From Pollutibacter soli (lineage in GTDB: Bacteria > Bacteroidota > Bacteroidia > Chitinophagales > Chitinophagaceae): DNA of 64,000 bases. The notes beneath the pieces are model-generated. The model saw only the letters and a list, made by a program, of their open reading frames with translations, ran no database searches and was not told where the DNA came from. The translations under genes were made by a program, and so were the position numbers. Positions within the stretch are counted from its first letter, which is position 1, and the number at the start of each line of letters is the position of its first letter. Shown piece by piece: positions 44,613 to 54,804 of the stretch. Location: NCBI GenBank assembly GCA_029269725.1, contig JARJHS010000001.1:1-64000 (forward strand), given 5' to 3'.

Positions 44613-45521
44613 ATGATCCGATATGAGCGCTGCCCTGTTTGCTCTTCTACCGAAATTTCTACTGAAGGAAATATAACCGACTATTCTGTAACAGGTGAAA
44701 TTTTCCCGATCTGTAAATGTGCCGCCTGCGAATTGATCTTTACACAAACTGTTCCGGATCCTGCATATATCGGAAGATATTATGCTTCGCAGGATTATAT
44801 CTCACACTCGGATACACACGAAGGATTTATCAACAGGATGTACCATCGAGTGCGTAAACTCACGCTGGAGACCAAAAGAAAAATCATTACCGATTTTGTA
44901 CATAAGCAAGCCGGAACCTTACTTGATTATGGTTGTGGCACCGGCGCGTTTTTAAATGAAATGCGCACCTACGGCTGGACGGTAACAGGTCTTGAACCTG
45001 ACGAAGGCGCAAGAAAGAAAGCGAAACAATTGTACAACCTGGTGATCACTCCCGAAACTGATCTTGCATTACAGAAGGATAAATATTTCGATGCGATCAC
45101 GCTCTGGCACGTCCTCGAGCACGTGTACGATTTGCACGAAACAGTAAAACATCTCACACGTATTTCCAATCCGAGCGGGAAAATTTTTATTGCTGTTCCG
45201 AATTATAAGAGTCGTGATGCAGAAATCTATAAAGAGTTCTGGGCTGCCTGGGATGTACCGCGGCATCTGTACCATTTCTCACCGAAGTCGATTGAAACAT
45301 TAATGGATGCGCATGACTTTAAAGTGGTGGATACTTTGCCGATGTGGTTCGACAGTTTTTATGTGAGTATGCTGAGCGAGAAGTACAAAAAATCAAAATA
45401 CCAGATCCCCCGCGCGATCCTCTCCGGTCTGAGATCGAATATCAATGCTTTCTCCAATAAGAATACCTGCAGTTCGCAGATTTATGTTTGTGAACGGAAA
45501 ACCAAACTGCATTTAAGCTAG
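44613..45521 (+). CDS. Class I SAM-dependent methyltransferase with zinc ribbon
   Basis: From ATG 44613 the product has 302 residues. An N-terminal zinc ribbon (RCPVCSS, CKCAACELIF) is followed by a Rossmann methyltransferase domain with LLDYGCGTGAFLNEM as the SAM-binding motif and ALWHVLEHVYDLHETV. The family (Methyltransf_23-like, UbiE/NodS relatives) often methylates sugars or tetrapyrrole-type acceptors. The upstream TTG at 44607 is a poorer start. The 296 bp after it hold heptad words and no gene. Confidence 0.85.
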   Translation: MIRYERCPVCSSTEISTEGNITDYSVTGEIFPICKCAACELIFTQTVPDPAYIGRYYASQDYISHSDTHEGFINRMYHRVRKLTLETKRKIITDFVHKQAGTLLDYGCGTGAFLNEMRTYGWTVTGLEPDEGARKKAKQLYNLVITPETDLALQKDKYFDAITLWHVLEHVYDLHETVKHLTRISNPSGKIFIAVPNYKSRDAEIYKEFWAAWDVPRHLYHFSPKSIETLMDAHDFKVVDTLPMWFDSFYVSMLSEKYKKSKYQIPRAILSGLRSNINAFSNKNTCSSQIYVCERKTKLHLS

Positions 45522-45817
45522 CAGTTATAAGTTTTAGGTTGTCGGGTTTTAAGTCACTGGTTGCAGGTGAAACATTCGGCTACTTCGTTGTTACCTCAAA
45601 AACACAACGTAATCCTGTTACTGCTTTTTCCTGCAGCCTTCTGCCTGCGTACTCCTGCCTGATAAAGGTCCAACCACAAAGGCCTAGAAGAAGGCACGCA
45701 ACGGGAATACAAAGAAGTTTTAAGTTGTGATGTCTGCTTGGCATCCTTTGCTGGCTCCTGACTCCCGTATTCTGTATTCTACACGCTCATCATCAGGCTG
45801 TTCCTGGTGCCTGATGC

Positions 45818-47416
45818 CTATTTATTATTGCCTAATATTGCCTCCGCTTTCCTTATCGCCGGATCGCCTTCATTATTCACCACATAATATCCTTCATTAC
45901 GCCATTGCTGACGTGCCAGCATGCTCTTGAATCGTTTTTTCAGCATCACTGTTTCCTTTTCATTCAGGTTTGGAATGACCAGACTGTCTTTCCTTGCAAA
46001 ATCAATCAACTGATTGATCGCATCATCACTCACTTCATATTCCTTATTGAACTGAACAGGAGTGGCATACTTCGTGAATTGCGTTTTGTTCGCGATATAA
46101 TACCAATACGCAAAATTTCCAATTGAATTTTTCCGGTAGAACAAACTAACGGTAGTATCAATGTTCAATGTATCAAATGCAACAAAAACATCCGGTGAAA
46201 TTCCACCACCGCCATATACTGATTTGCCTGCTGCTGTTTTAAAAGCTTTCCCATTCGCATATACATTACTGTCGGCATTTACAAATGCGCCATGCTGGTA
46301 GCGTTCGAGGATTTCATCATGATACTTGTCAATTCCGTCTTCATAAGGTTTCTGGATACTTCTTCCCAATGGAGTATAATAACGGGCAACAGTCAATCGC
46401 AAAGCTGCGCCATCTTTCAAACCATATTGTTCCTGTACCAAACCTTTCCCAAAACTGCGGCGACCCACAATGGTTGCACGATCCCAATCCTGCAGCGCAC
46501 CCGCGAGTACTTCACTTGCAGAAGCTGATCCTTCATTCATCAACAGCACCAGCTTGCCTTCTTCAAATAAACCGGGCCTTCTTCCTTTATACTCTCTTCT
46601 CGGACTATGTTTTCCTTCGGTATAAACAATCAGTTTATCTCCGGGTAAAAATTCATCGGCAATTTCTACAGCTTCATCCATGATACCACCACCATTATCT
46701 CTTAGATCAAGCACGAGTTCTTTCATCCCTTCTTTCTGGAGCTTCTCCAGGGATGCCATGAATTCCTCATAAGTGCTTTCAGCAAATTTGTTCAAACGGA
46801 TATAGCCTGTTGTATTGTTCAGCATGTATGCTGCATCGAGGGAATACAAGGGTATGAAACCACGGGTGATAGTAAATGGCATTTTCCGGGCACCACGGAG
46901 AATGTTAACCGAAACCTTTGTGCCACGAGGTCCACGTAACAAGCCACGGATTCTGTCGGAGGTAATATTATTTCCGGCAACCACTGAATCACCTACCGTA
47001 ATTATTCTATCGCCCGGAGAAAGTCCGGCCTGGTCACTGGGCCCACCTTTCAGAACCGTAAGGACATGTACCGTATCCTTAAAAATATTAAACTCAACAC
47101 CGATGCCTTCAAACCTTCCGGCCAGATCTTCATTGACACCACGTAAATCTTCTGCCGGAATATAGATGGAATGAGGATCCAGTTTGGTCAGCATTTCCTC
47201 GATGGCCGTATTTCCAAGCGAATCAACACTCACATTATCAACATAGCGCGCGCGGATAAGATCAAGAACTTCACTCAGTGAACCACGGCTCACATTGCGA
47301 AACATATTCCCCGCAATCGGCATATTGGAATGCAACCGATAACCCAGGAATATTCCGACAATAACAGCAAACGCAAACAGCAGGGGTAGTAGGATCTGTA
47401 ATTTTTTATTCTTCAT
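45818..47416 (-). CDS. C-terminal processing protease, S41 (CtpA type)
   Basis: The product has 532 residues with an N-terminal membrane anchor (LLPLLFAFAVIVGIFLGYRL). A PDZ domain (about 85-165) is followed by the S41 catalytic domain with DLRDNGGGIMDEAVEIADEF, nucleophile Ser in NEGSASASEVLAGAL and catalytic Lys in GRRSFGKGLVQ. It trims or degrades periplasmic proteins. Its last codons overlap a heptad-rich stretch (GCCTAAT/ATTGCC words). Confidence 0.92.
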   Translation of the reverse strand: MKNKKLQILLPLLFAFAVIVGIFLGYRLHSNMPIAGNMFRNVSRGSLSEVLDLIRARYVDNVSVDSLGNTAIEEMLTKLDPHSIYIPAEDLRGVNEDLAGRFEGIGVEFNIFKDTVHVLTVLKGGPSDQAGLSPGDRIITVGDSVVAGNNITSDRIRGLLRGPRGTKVSVNILRGARKMPFTITRGFIPLYSLDAAYMLNNTTGYIRLNKFAESTYEEFMASLEKLQKEGMKELVLDLRDNGGGIMDEAVEIADEFLPGDKLIVYTEGKHSPRREYKGRRPGLFEEGKLVLLMNEGSASASEVLAGALQDWDRATIVGRRSFGKGLVQEQYGLKDGAALRLTVARYYTPLGRSIQKPYEDGIDKYHDEILERYQHGAFVNADSNVYANGKAFKTAAGKSVYGGGGISPDVFVAFDTLNIDTTVSLFYRKNSIGNFAYWYYIANKTQFTKYATPVQFNKEYEVSDDAINQLIDFARKDSLVIPNLNEKETVMLKKRFKSMLARQQWRNEGYYVVNNEGDPAIRKAEAILGNNK

Positions 47417-47473
47417 TGCTTACCTTGTACTCTAATGATAAACACGAAATTGCTGAATTAAGTTGAATATTTT

Positions 47474-48331
47474 ATGCCGGTGGTAAAATTGATAGCGGAT
47501 AGCGGTTCTACTAAAGCAGAATGGTGCCTGGTCAAAGGAAAATCCAGAAAGACCATATTATCTCATGGGATCAGTCCCTATTTTCTCAATAAGGATCAGA
47601 TCATACGACTGATCAGTGAAGAGGTGTTACCGTCGATCGAAAAAGATAAGGTGGATGAAGTTTTTTACTATGGTACAGGTTGTTTAAGTAAAACAAATGC
47701 GGCAATGGTGAAGTCGGCTTTAAAAGCTGTTTTTCCCGCTGCTTATATCCGCGTAAATCATGACCTGGCTGGTGCGGCTATTTCGGTTTGCGGAAAAGGA
47801 AAAGGAGTTGCATGTATCCTCGGCACCGGGTCGAATTCCTGTTATTATAATGGCAATAAGATTGTGAAAAATAGTCCGGGCCTCGGGTATGTGCTCGGAG
47901 ACGAGGGTAGTGGCGCCTATCTCGGGAAAAAAGTATTGCAATATTATCTGTATAACACTTTTGATGATGAACTGCGCGCTCTTTTCGATGCGAAATATGT
48001 GACGACACAATCAGAAATTCTTGATCATGTATATAAACAACCGCTGGCCAACCGCTACCTGGCTTCCTATGCAATGTTTCTCGCAGAAAACCGCGGACAT
48101 TATATGATCGAGAATATTATAGAAGATGGAATTAATGACTTCTTCTTTCATCACATCTGTAAGTACAGGGAGAGCTGGACTTCACCGATTCATTTTGTAG
48201 GAAGCATCGCTTTTGGTTTTGCTGATGTGGTGGAGACATTGTGCAGTAATTATGAATTCAAACTGGGAAAGATTTCACGCAACCCGATGGATGGGTTGGT
48301 AGATTATCATATTAAATATGGAAGAGAATGA
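47474..48331 (+). CDS. BadF/BadG-type ATPase, N-acetyl-amino-sugar kinase
   Basis: The product has 285 residues. The actin-like ATPase fold shows IADSGSTKAEWCLVKG (phosphate 1), FYYGTGCLS, ACILGTGSNSCYYNG (phosphate 2) and GYVLGDEGSGAYLGK. In this phylum such proteins phosphorylate GlcNAc, MurNAc or related sugars. It lies 72 bp before murQ in the same orientation, so the pair likely phosphorylates and then splits MurNAc-derived sugars in peptidoglycan recycling. Confidence 0.88.
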   Translation: MPVVKLIADSGSTKAEWCLVKGKSRKTILSHGISPYFLNKDQIIRLISEEVLPSIEKDKVDEVFYYGTGCLSKTNAAMVKSALKAVFPAAYIRVNHDLAGAAISVCGKGKGVACILGTGSNSCYYNGNKIVKNSPGLGYVLGDEGSGAYLGKKVLQYYLYNTFDDELRALFDAKYVTTQSEILDHVYKQPLANRYLASYAMFLAENRGHYMIENIIEDGINDFFFHHICKYRESWTSPIHFVGSIAFGFADVVETLCSNYEFKLGKISRNPMDGLVDYHIKYGRE

Positions 48332-48332
48332 T

Positions 48333-48388
48333 GTTCAACGTTCAACGTTCAACGTTAAACGTTGAGCGTTGAGCGTTGAACGTTAGAC
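48333..48388 (+). repeat. (GTTNNAC)8 heptad array between kinase and murQ
   Basis: Eight contiguous 7-bp units, all GTTNNAC (GTTCAAC x3, GTTAAAC, GTTGAGC x2, GTTGAAC, GTTAGAC), fill the gap between the two genes. The first and last halves are also inverse to each other, so the RNA could form a hairpin within the operon. Confidence 0.9.
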
Positions 48389-48403
48389 CAAACTAATAAT
48401 AAC

Positions 48404-49234
48404 ATGGCATTAAACGGAGACTCAGCGTTTATAAAGGTGACGGAGCAGGATTCAAAATATCATCACCTGGAAAAGATGAGTGTATATGAATTGCTGACGA
48501 ATATTAATAAGGAAGATAAGGAGGTACCGCTGGCGGTGGAGAGAGCTATTCCGCAGATTGAAAAACTGGTGAGTGCAGTTGGGGATAAAGTGCTTGCTGG
48601 CGGAAGACTTTTTTATATCGGCGCGGGTACCAGCGGAAGACTTGCAGTTGTTGACGCGAGTGAATGTCCACCAACATTTGGCGTGCCTCATGGATTGGTT
48701 TTGGGTATAATTGCCGGTGGTGAAAATGCAATGTTCAAAGCTGTTGAATTTGCAGAGGACAGTATAGAAGATGGTTGGAAGGATCTCGAAGCTCATGGTA
48801 TCAGCTCAAAGGATGTTGTTATCGGAATCGCTGCGAGCGGAACCACACCCTATGTAATCGGAGCACTTGAACAATGCAGGAAACGCGACATCATCACAGG
48901 ATCCATCACCTGCAATCCGAATGCGCCGGTATCAGCGGTTGCTGAATTTCCGGTGGAAGTAGTTGTTGGTCCCGAGTTCATTACCGGCAGCACAAGAATG
49001 AAAAGTGGCACCGCGCAGAAGCTCGTGCTGAATATGATTTCCACTTCAGTAATGATCATGCTGGGTCGTGTGCAGGACAATAAGATGGTACATATGTTGC
49101 TGAGTAATGAGAAATTAATTGACCGGGGTGTGCGGATGGTAATGGAAAAACTGACCAATGCAGATTATGCAAAGGCAAAAGAATTATTGCTTCTGCATGG
49201 AAGTGTTAAGAGAGCCATCGAGGCAGGCGTTTGA
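48404..49234 (+). CDS. murQ: N-acetylmuramic acid 6-phosphate etherase
   Basis: The product has 276 residues. The SIS fold shows GAGTSGRLAVVDASECPPTF as the sugar-phosphate loop, then GIAASGTTPYVIGALE and FITGSTRMKSGTAQKLVLNM, all signatures of MurQ. It cleaves the lactyl ether of MurNAc 6-phosphate to GlcNAc 6-phosphate in peptidoglycan recycling. The active-site Glu lies in KAVEFAEDSIEDG. It follows the kinase gene in the same transcription unit. Confidence 0.95.
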   Translation: MALNGDSAFIKVTEQDSKYHHLEKMSVYELLTNINKEDKEVPLAVERAIPQIEKLVSAVGDKVLAGGRLFYIGAGTSGRLAVVDASECPPTFGVPHGLVLGIIAGGENAMFKAVEFAEDSIEDGWKDLEAHGISSKDVVIGIAASGTTPYVIGALEQCRKRDIITGSITCNPNAPVSAVAEFPVEVVVGPEFITGSTRMKSGTAQKLVLNMISTSVMIMLGRVQDNKMVHMLLSNEKLIDRGVRMVMEKLTNADYAKAKELLLLHGSVKRAIEAGV

Positions 49235-49255
49235 AGAAGAAAGAGGTAATTTTGG

Positions 49256-49476
49256 GGCAATAGTGAGAAGGCAATAGGAAGAATACAGAATACATAATTC
49301 AGAATCGGGATATAGGTAAATTTCGAAAACTGAAAACTGGAAAAACAGAACAGTAACTTCCTTTGAACTTTGAACCGGCTGTTTGAACGAACAACGAACA
49401 ACGAACAACGAACAACGAACAACGAACAACTGGCTGTTTCTGACAACTACAATGAACAATGAACTATGAACTAGCA
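49256..49476 (+). repeat. Cluster of heptad arrays, including (GAACAAC)6
   Basis: 49256-49318 holds nine in-phase units (GGCAATA, GTGAGAA, GGCAATA, GGAAGAA, TACAGAA, TACATAA, TTCAGAA and so on). 49389-49430 is six exact copies of GAACAAC. 49449-49476 has ACAATGA ACAATGA, ACTATGA ACTAGCA and runs to two bases before the next ATG. Confidence 0.85.
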
Positions 49477-49477
49477 A

Positions 49478-50044
49478 ATGCACGACATCGAACCATATTA
49501 CAACTGGCGGCATTTATATATGTCGGAAGAAGACGAGCGATCGCCGTTCTATGGTCGCGAGTATAGTGAATTTGAATTTACTCAGACCGTTTATAATTAT
49601 TTTATCCATCCTCAGTGGGATGAATTTGGATCACGCACACTTTACCTGAAATTACTTTTTGTCGACTACGAACAGGGATTTGCGATCATCGAGCTGATAG
49701 GAGAGTGGAACGATGCTATTGAAAATGATATCATGACACTCAAGCGTGAGATCATTGATAAACTCATTTCCGAGGGAATTTATAAATATATCCTGATCTG
49801 CGAGAACGTGATGAATTTTCATAGCTCGGATTCGAGTTATTATGAAGAATGGATTGATGATATCAAAGATGAAGGGGGCTGGATCGTGATGATCGATATG
49901 CCGGAACAAAGTCAGTATGATTTTCACCGGGCGCATATTGACCGGTATGTCGAATTTCTTTCTGTGCAACAATGGAGAACAATGCAACCCATGCATCTTT
50001 TTTCTGCTATCGATAATAAAATGCTTCGGCGTTTGCAAAGCTGA
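49478..50044 (+). CDS. Conserved hypothetical protein of Bacteroidota
   Basis: The product has 188 residues, is soluble and acidic and rich in aromatic residues at the N end (DIEPYYNWRHLYMSEEDERS). The middle has a strand-helix pattern (RTLYLKLLFVDYEQGFAIIE, IYKYILICENVMNFHSSDSS). There is no signal peptide, metal motif or known domain I can name. Its start codon directly follows a heptad array. Function unknown. Confidence 0.78.
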   Translation: MHDIEPYYNWRHLYMSEEDERSPFYGREYSEFEFTQTVYNYFIHPQWDEFGSRTLYLKLLFVDYEQGFAIIELIGEWNDAIENDIMTLKREIIDKLISEGIYKYILICENVMNFHSSDSSYYEEWIDDIKDEGGWIVMIDMPEQSQYDFHRAHIDRYVEFLSVQQWRTMQPMHLFSAIDNKMLRRLQS

Positions 50045-50177
50045 GATGAAAGTATTTGTTACGGCTTTTAACTTTTCAGACTTGAAATTAAATCGTAGAT
50101 TGTTGACACTCTTCTAAAGCACATAGCGTTTTTCCGCATTCGCCATGAACCTTGCCGAAAAAGGAAGAACTAAGAAT

Positions 50178-51248
50178 ATGCTCAATACCGTTATTACGGG
50201 CACCGGCGCTTTTATTCCTGAAACCGTACAATTCAATACAGATTTCCTGAAAGATGTTTTTTACGAAGCGAACGGTTCTCCAATTTTAAATACCACTGCC
50301 GTCACTATCACCAAATTTCATAAAGTTACCGGCATTCGTGAGCGCAGGTATCTTACAGCCGATATTTGTACATCCGACATGGCAGCAGAAGCTGCCAGGA
50401 AAGCAATTGAAAATGCCAGCTGTGATCCGGAATCTTTGGATCAGATTATATTGGCGCATAATTTCGGCGACATATCTCCTGAATCAAATCAATCCAGGAT
50501 CGTACCTTCCTTAGCATCAAGAGTAAAACATCTTCTCGGAATTCGTAATCCCGATTGCGTAGCCTACGACATTATATTTGGTTGCCCTGGTTGGCTGCAG
50601 GGGTTTATACAGGCGCATTCATTTTTATCTTCCGGAATGGCAAAGCGTATTTTATTGATCGGTGCAGAGTCCCTTTCACGTGTAATTGATCGAACTGATC
50701 GTGACAGTATGATATTTGCTGACGGAGCAGGTGCCTGTATTCTTGAATATAAAGAAAATTTAAGTGGAAGCGGTGTTCTCGGATTTTGTTCTCAGTCGCA
50801 TTCAGGCGAAATATTTGATTCAATCAGCATGGGAAAATCTTATGGTCCGGAGAATGGTGCGGAAAAGCTTTTCCTGAAGATGAAAGGGCGCAAGGTCTAT
50901 GAATTTGCCATCCGGCATGTCCCGCAGGCAATGAAAAAGTGCCTTGAAATAAGCAGAGTCGATATCTCCGAAATCAGGAAGATTTTCCTCCACCAGGCAA
51001 ATGAAAAAATGGATGAAGAAATTCTGAGAAGATTTTACGAATTATATGGCATCAGGGAACCGGCATATAATGTTATGCCCATGAGTATTCATTGGCTGGG
51101 CAATAGTTCGGTTGCCACAATTCCTACCCTTTATGACCTGGTAAGCCGTGGTGAAATACCGGAACACAAATTACATGAAGGCGATGCGGTTTTATTCGCA
51201 TCTGTTGGAGCTGGAATGAACATCAATGCGTTGTGTTATCGTATATAA
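50178..51248 (+). CDS. 3-oxoacyl-ACP synthase III (KAS III) family
   Basis: From ATG 50178 the product has 356 residues and starts MLNTVITGTGAFIPE. The thiolase-fold triad is Cys in YDIIFGCPGWLQG (about 136), His in FLHQANEKM and Asn in LGNSSVATIPT. GAESLSRVIDRTDRDSM is a family loop. It may start fatty-acid synthesis or make a branched or special product; the differences from standard FabH (GCPGW in place of the usual ACSG loop) suggest a specialised subfamily. The upstream start at 50145 adds 11 residues. Confidence 0.88.
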   Translation: MLNTVITGTGAFIPETVQFNTDFLKDVFYEANGSPILNTTAVTITKFHKVTGIRERRYLTADICTSDMAAEAARKAIENASCDPESLDQIILAHNFGDISPESNQSRIVPSLASRVKHLLGIRNPDCVAYDIIFGCPGWLQGFIQAHSFLSSGMAKRILLIGAESLSRVIDRTDRDSMIFADGAGACILEYKENLSGSGVLGFCSQSHSGEIFDSISMGKSYGPENGAEKLFLKMKGRKVYEFAIRHVPQAMKKCLEISRVDISEIRKIFLHQANEKMDEEILRRFYELYGIREPAYNVMPMSIHWLGNSSVATIPTLYDLVSRGEIPEHKLHEGDAVLFASVGAGMNINALCYRI

Positions 51249-51261
51249 TACATGCATCCAT

Positions 51262-51299
51262 AAAAAAACCGGAAGCCGACGGGTATCGCTGACTTCCGG
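51262..51299 (-). terminator. Terminator of the RRM protein gene
   Basis: CCGGAAG (51269-51275) pairs with CTTCCGG (51293-51299) around a 17-base loop. On the minus strand the stem is followed by seven T. Confidence 0.8.
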
Positions 51300-51320
51300 A
51301 TTTATGTAATGTGCAATTTT

Positions 51321-51590
51321 TCAGAAACGACTTTTGAAATTAGATTTTGGCTTTTCCCTGGCTTCCGCTACAGAAATTTGCCTGCCACTTAATTCCTGAC
51401 CATCGATACTTTTAATTGCAGTTTCAGCGTCTGCTTTCGACTCCATATCAACAAATCCAAAGCCGCGGCTGGACCCGGTATCTCTATCCATTATAATTTT
51501 TACGGATGTCACAGGTCCGAAGGGTTCAAATAATTTCCTTAATTCAGATTCGCTTGTCTGGTAACCCAGATTTGATACATACAAATTCAT
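51321..51590 (-). CDS. RRM RNA-binding protein
   Basis: From ATG 51590 the product has 89 residues, nearly all of it one RNA recognition motif. RNP2 is LYVSNL and RNP1 is SRGFGFVDM, and the short C end is basic (KPKSNFKSRF). Single-RRM proteins of this kind are common in this phylum and in cyanobacteria, where they may act in cold response or mRNA handling. The 496 bp between it and sdhC hold no other gene. Confidence 0.93.
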   Translation of the reverse strand: MNLYVSNLGYQTSESELRKLFEPFGPVTSVKIIMDRDTGSSRGFGFVDMESKADAETAIKSIDGQELSGRQISVAEAREKPKSNFKSRF

Positions 51591-52050
51591 GTTATAAAAA
51601 TTGAAGTGATGAGAATCAGACAAAAACCCGCAGCGATTAGAACAGAGAAGAAGAAAATGTTACCGGCACCAGGAGTAAAAATTTTACTGGTCAGTCTGAA
51701 AGTTGAAGTGTAATTGCCTGGTTAAATATAGGTTTAATTAATCCAACCAGCGGATTTTTTTGCAGACCTGCTGAAATCGCTATCCTCTCTCAGAAAAAAT
51801 CATCAACATCATCTGTGATAATATTGGCGACAAGATGATAGCGTGCTAAATAGCATTAGAATATTCTGAGAATCCATCTTCAATAAATTCAGAACAGATT
51901 TTAAAACTCCGGTATATCGACTTCTGTTGACTCCATAAAACTAATCGCATTGCGTCTTTTCGCAGTTTTTATTGGAAACAACGTTCGTCAACTGTCTGCT
52001 TTCTGCCGTCTACCGTCTAAAAAAAACTACTATTTTCGGCCATTGTGATT

Positions 52051-52058
52051 TAATTTTG
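52051..52058 (+). promoter_or_regulatory. -7 box candidate for the sdh operon
   Basis: TAATTTTG fits TAnnTTTG and lies 29 bases before the sdhC ATG. A convincing -33 TTG is not seen. Confidence 0.4.
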
Positions 52059-52086
52059 CATATTAGTTCCAAAACGCAACCCAGCT

Positions 52087-52797
52087 ATGAAGTGGAAACA
52101 GGTATTTGCCTCTTCAATCGGTAAGAAGATCATAATGGCGCTTACCGGTCTTTTTCTGATCACCTTTCTCGTTGTTCATGCTTACGTTAATGCCAATGTA
52201 CTCTTTACCAATGGTGAAGAGAATTTTAACCGGGCCGCTCATTTTATGGGCTCCAACATCATTATTCGGATAGCTGAGATCGGGCTTTTTGCCGGTATCA
52301 TTTTACATGTTGTACAAGGCTATATGTTTGAAATTTCCAATCGCGGAAAGCGTGCAAACAAATATGCTGTAAAAGCAGGAAATGCCACGAGTACATGGTA
52401 TTCCCGCTCCATGGCCCTGCTGGGTACATTGATTCTGTTATTCCTGATTGTACATATCGCCCAGTTCTGGGTCCCTTCCCGCTTTGGTGGATTGGAAGAA
52501 GTAACTTACGATGGAAACTTATACCACAACCTGTACGCAAGAATGAAAGCCGTTTTCTCACAGGAATGGGTAATCGCTCTTTATCTGTTAGGTTGTTTCT
52601 CACTGGCCTGGCACTTGCTGCATGGTTTCCAGAGCGCATTCCAGACCATGGGATGGAACGATAAAAAATATTTCCCGGTAATCAGACAGGTAGGTGCCTG
52701 GTTCTCAGTGATTGTACCACTGATCTTTGCACTGATGCCGTTATTTATGTATTTCGGATGGGAAATTCCTTCCGGAGGTCTGACATTCTTATTCTAA
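52087..52797 (+). CDS. sdhC: Succinate dehydrogenase cytochrome b558 subunit
   Basis: The product has 236 residues with five membrane spans (for example IIMALTGLFLITFLVVHAYV, AEIGLFAGIILHVVQGYMFE, LGTLILLFLIVHIAQFWVPS). His residues in these spans (VVHAY, LHVVQ, VHIAQ, AWHLLHG) fit the di-haem b558 type shared with epsilon-proteobacterial fumarate reductases. It anchors the complex and passes electrons to menaquinone. sdhA starts 33 bp downstream. Confidence 0.93.
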   Translation: MKWKQVFASSIGKKIIMALTGLFLITFLVVHAYVNANVLFTNGEENFNRAAHFMGSNIIIRIAEIGLFAGIILHVVQGYMFEISNRGKRANKYAVKAGNATSTWYSRSMALLGTLILLFLIVHIAQFWVPSRFGGLEEVTYDGNLYHNLYARMKAVFSQEWVIALYLLGCFSLAWHLLHGFQSAFQTMGWNDKKYFPVIRQVGAWFSVIVPLIFALMPLFMYFGWEIPSGGLTFLF

Positions 52798-52830
52798 AAA
52801 AGGTTCGCGAACCATTATACAATTTGCAAT

Positions 52831-54804
52831 ATGCTTGACGCAAAAATTCCTGCGGGTCCGCTTGAAAATAAATGGGAAGACTATAAGGCACATGTGCGTT
52901 TGGTAAACCCCGCGAATAAACGAAAACTGGAGGTTATTATCGTTGGCACCGGTCTTGCCGGCGCTTCTGCTGCAGCAAGTCTTGGAGAGCTGGGATATAA
53001 GGTGAAAGCTTTTTGCTTCCAGGATTCGCCGAGGCGTGCACACTCGATCGCTGCACAGGGGGGGATCAATGCTGCAAAAAACTATCAGAATGACGGTGAC
53101 TCTGTATTCCGTTTATTTTATGATACCTTAAAAGGAGGGGATTACCGCGCGCGTGAAGGAAATGTATATCGTCTCGCTGAAGTCAGTGCAAATATCATCG
53201 ATCAGTGTGTAGCACAGGGTGTTCCTTTTGCCCGCGAATATGGCGGATTACTATCCAACCGTTCATTCGGTGGAACACAGGTACAAAGAACTTTTTATGC
53301 TGCCGGGCAAACAGGGCAGCAATTACTGATAGGCGCCTACCAGGCCCTGGAGCGCCAGGTGGCACTCGGGATGGTTGAAATGTATTCCCGGCACGAGATG
53401 CTGGAAATCGTAATGGTTGAAGGCAAGGCGCGTGGTATCATCGCCCGCAATCTGGTGACCGGCGAACTCGAACGCCATTTCGGTCACGCGGTATTGCTAT
53501 GTACCGGCGGGTACGGCAACGTATTTTATCTTTCTACCAATGCCATGGGCTCTAATGTAACTGCAGCCTGGAAAGCGCATAAAAAAGGTGCCTATTTTGG
53601 GAACCCTTGTTTCACGCAGATACATCCTACCTGTATCCCGGTAAGTGGTGATCATCAGAGTAAGCTTACGCTGATGTCAGAATCTTTGAGGAATGATGGT
53701 CGTATCTGGGTTCCGAAAAAGCAAAATGATAATCGTCCGCCGGCACAGATACCTGAAGAAGAAAGGGATTATTATCTCGAAAGAAGATATCCCGCTTTTG
53801 GTAATCTCGTTCCGCGGGATGTGGCATCGAGAGCAGCAAAAGAACGATGTGATGCGGGTTATGGCGTAGGTACTTCGAAACAGGCGGTATATCTTGATTA
53901 TGCCGCAGCTATCCAACGGTATGGCAAGGCCGAAGTCAATAAAAGAAATCTCAGCAACGCATCCGCAGAAGATATTACTAACCTCGGTAAGGATGTCGTT
54001 AAAGAAAAATACGGGAACCTTTTTGATATGTATGGCAAGATCACGGGAGAGAATCCGTATGAAGTGCCGATGCGTATCTATCCGGCGGTGCATTACACCA
54101 TGGGAGGGCTATGGGTAGATTATGAATTGATGACATCAGTAAAAGGGTTGTACGCGCTGGGAGAAGCAAACTTCAGTGATCATGGTGCAAACCGCCTGGG
54201 GGCATCTGCGCTCATGCAAGGTCTTGCTGACGGGTATTTTGTAATTCCGTACACGCTTGGAAATTATCTGGCTGATGAGATCAGTACCAAACCCATTCCG
54301 ACAACTGATCCTGCTTTTGTGCAGGCAGAAAAGGAGGTGGAAGACAGGATCAACAGGTTGATGAATGTCAAAGGAAAACAGACTGTTGAGAGTTTTCATA
54401 AGCGTCTCGGAAAGATCATGTGGGATAAATGCGGAATGGCTCGCAATGCGGAAGGCTTGCGCCAGGCGATACAGGAAATTCGCGCGCTGAAAAAAGAATT
54501 CTGGAGCGACGTAAAAATTCCGGGTTCAATTAAAGAAATGAACACTGAACTGGATAAAGCAGGTCGTGTGGCTGACTTTATTGAACTGGGCGAATTGATG
54601 TGTCTTGATGCTTTGGAAAGAAATGAAAGCTGCGGAGGTCATTTCCGTGAAGAATCGCAGACACCGGATGGCGAAGCACTGAGGCATGATGACAGGTACA
54701 TGTATGTGGCTGCATGGGAACTGCTGGGCGACAGCGACTGGAAGCTGCATATGGAACCCTTGAATTATGAGGTGGTGAAACCGAGCCAGAGGAGTTATAA
54801 ATAG
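52831..54804 (+). CDS. sdhA: Succinate dehydrogenase flavoprotein subunit
   Basis: The product has 657 residues. The FAD-binding fold begins [20 protein letters not shown], the flavin-linking His lies in [18 protein letters not shown], and the active-site region holds HPTCIP, an Arg-rich loop ([10 protein letters not shown]) and [18 protein letters not shown]. It oxidises succinate to fumarate. The gene order sdhC-sdhA is standard for this phylum, but sdhB does not follow directly: two small genes and a heptad array come first. Confidence 0.95.
   Translation: MLDAKIPAGPLENKWEDYKAHVRLVNPANKRKLEVIIVGTGLAGASAAASLGELGYKVKAFCFQDSPRRAHSIAAQGGINAAKNYQNDGDSVFRLFYDTLKGGDYRAREGNVYRLAEVSANIIDQCVAQGVPFAREYGGLLSNRSFGGTQVQRTFYAAGQTGQQLLIGAYQALERQVALGMVEMYSRHEMLEIVMVEGKARGIIARNLVTGELERHFGHAVLLCTGGYGNVFYLSTNAMGSNVTAAWKAHKKGAYFGNPCFTQIHPTCIPVSGDHQSKLTLMSESLRNDGRIWVPKKQNDNRPPAQIPEEERDYYLERRYPAFGNLVPRDVASRAAKERCDAGYGVGTSKQAVYLDYAAAIQRYGKAEVNKRNLSNASAEDITNLGKDVVKEKYGNLFDMYGKITGENPYEVPMRIYPAVHYTMGGLWVDYELMTSVKGLYALGEANFSDHGANRLGASALMQGLADGYFVIPYTLGNYLADEISTKPIPTTDPAFVQAEKEVEDRINRLMNVKGKQTVESFHKRLGKIMWDKCGMARNAEGLRQAIQEIRALKKEFWSDVKIPGSIKEMNTELDKAGRVADFIELGELMCLDALERNESCGGHFREESQTPDGEALRHDDRYMYVAAWELLGDSDWKLHMEPLNYEVVKPSQRSYK

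Noticed and set aside
45539-45930. Two short plus-strand frames after the methyltransferase
   Set aside because: They read through heptad-type intergenic DNA and the antisense of the S41 gene, with no protein-like features.
51624-52086. A small RNA or riboswitch upstream of sdhC
   Set aside because: Only one weak imperfect hairpin (about 51663-51690) is visible and no known aptamer pattern fits.
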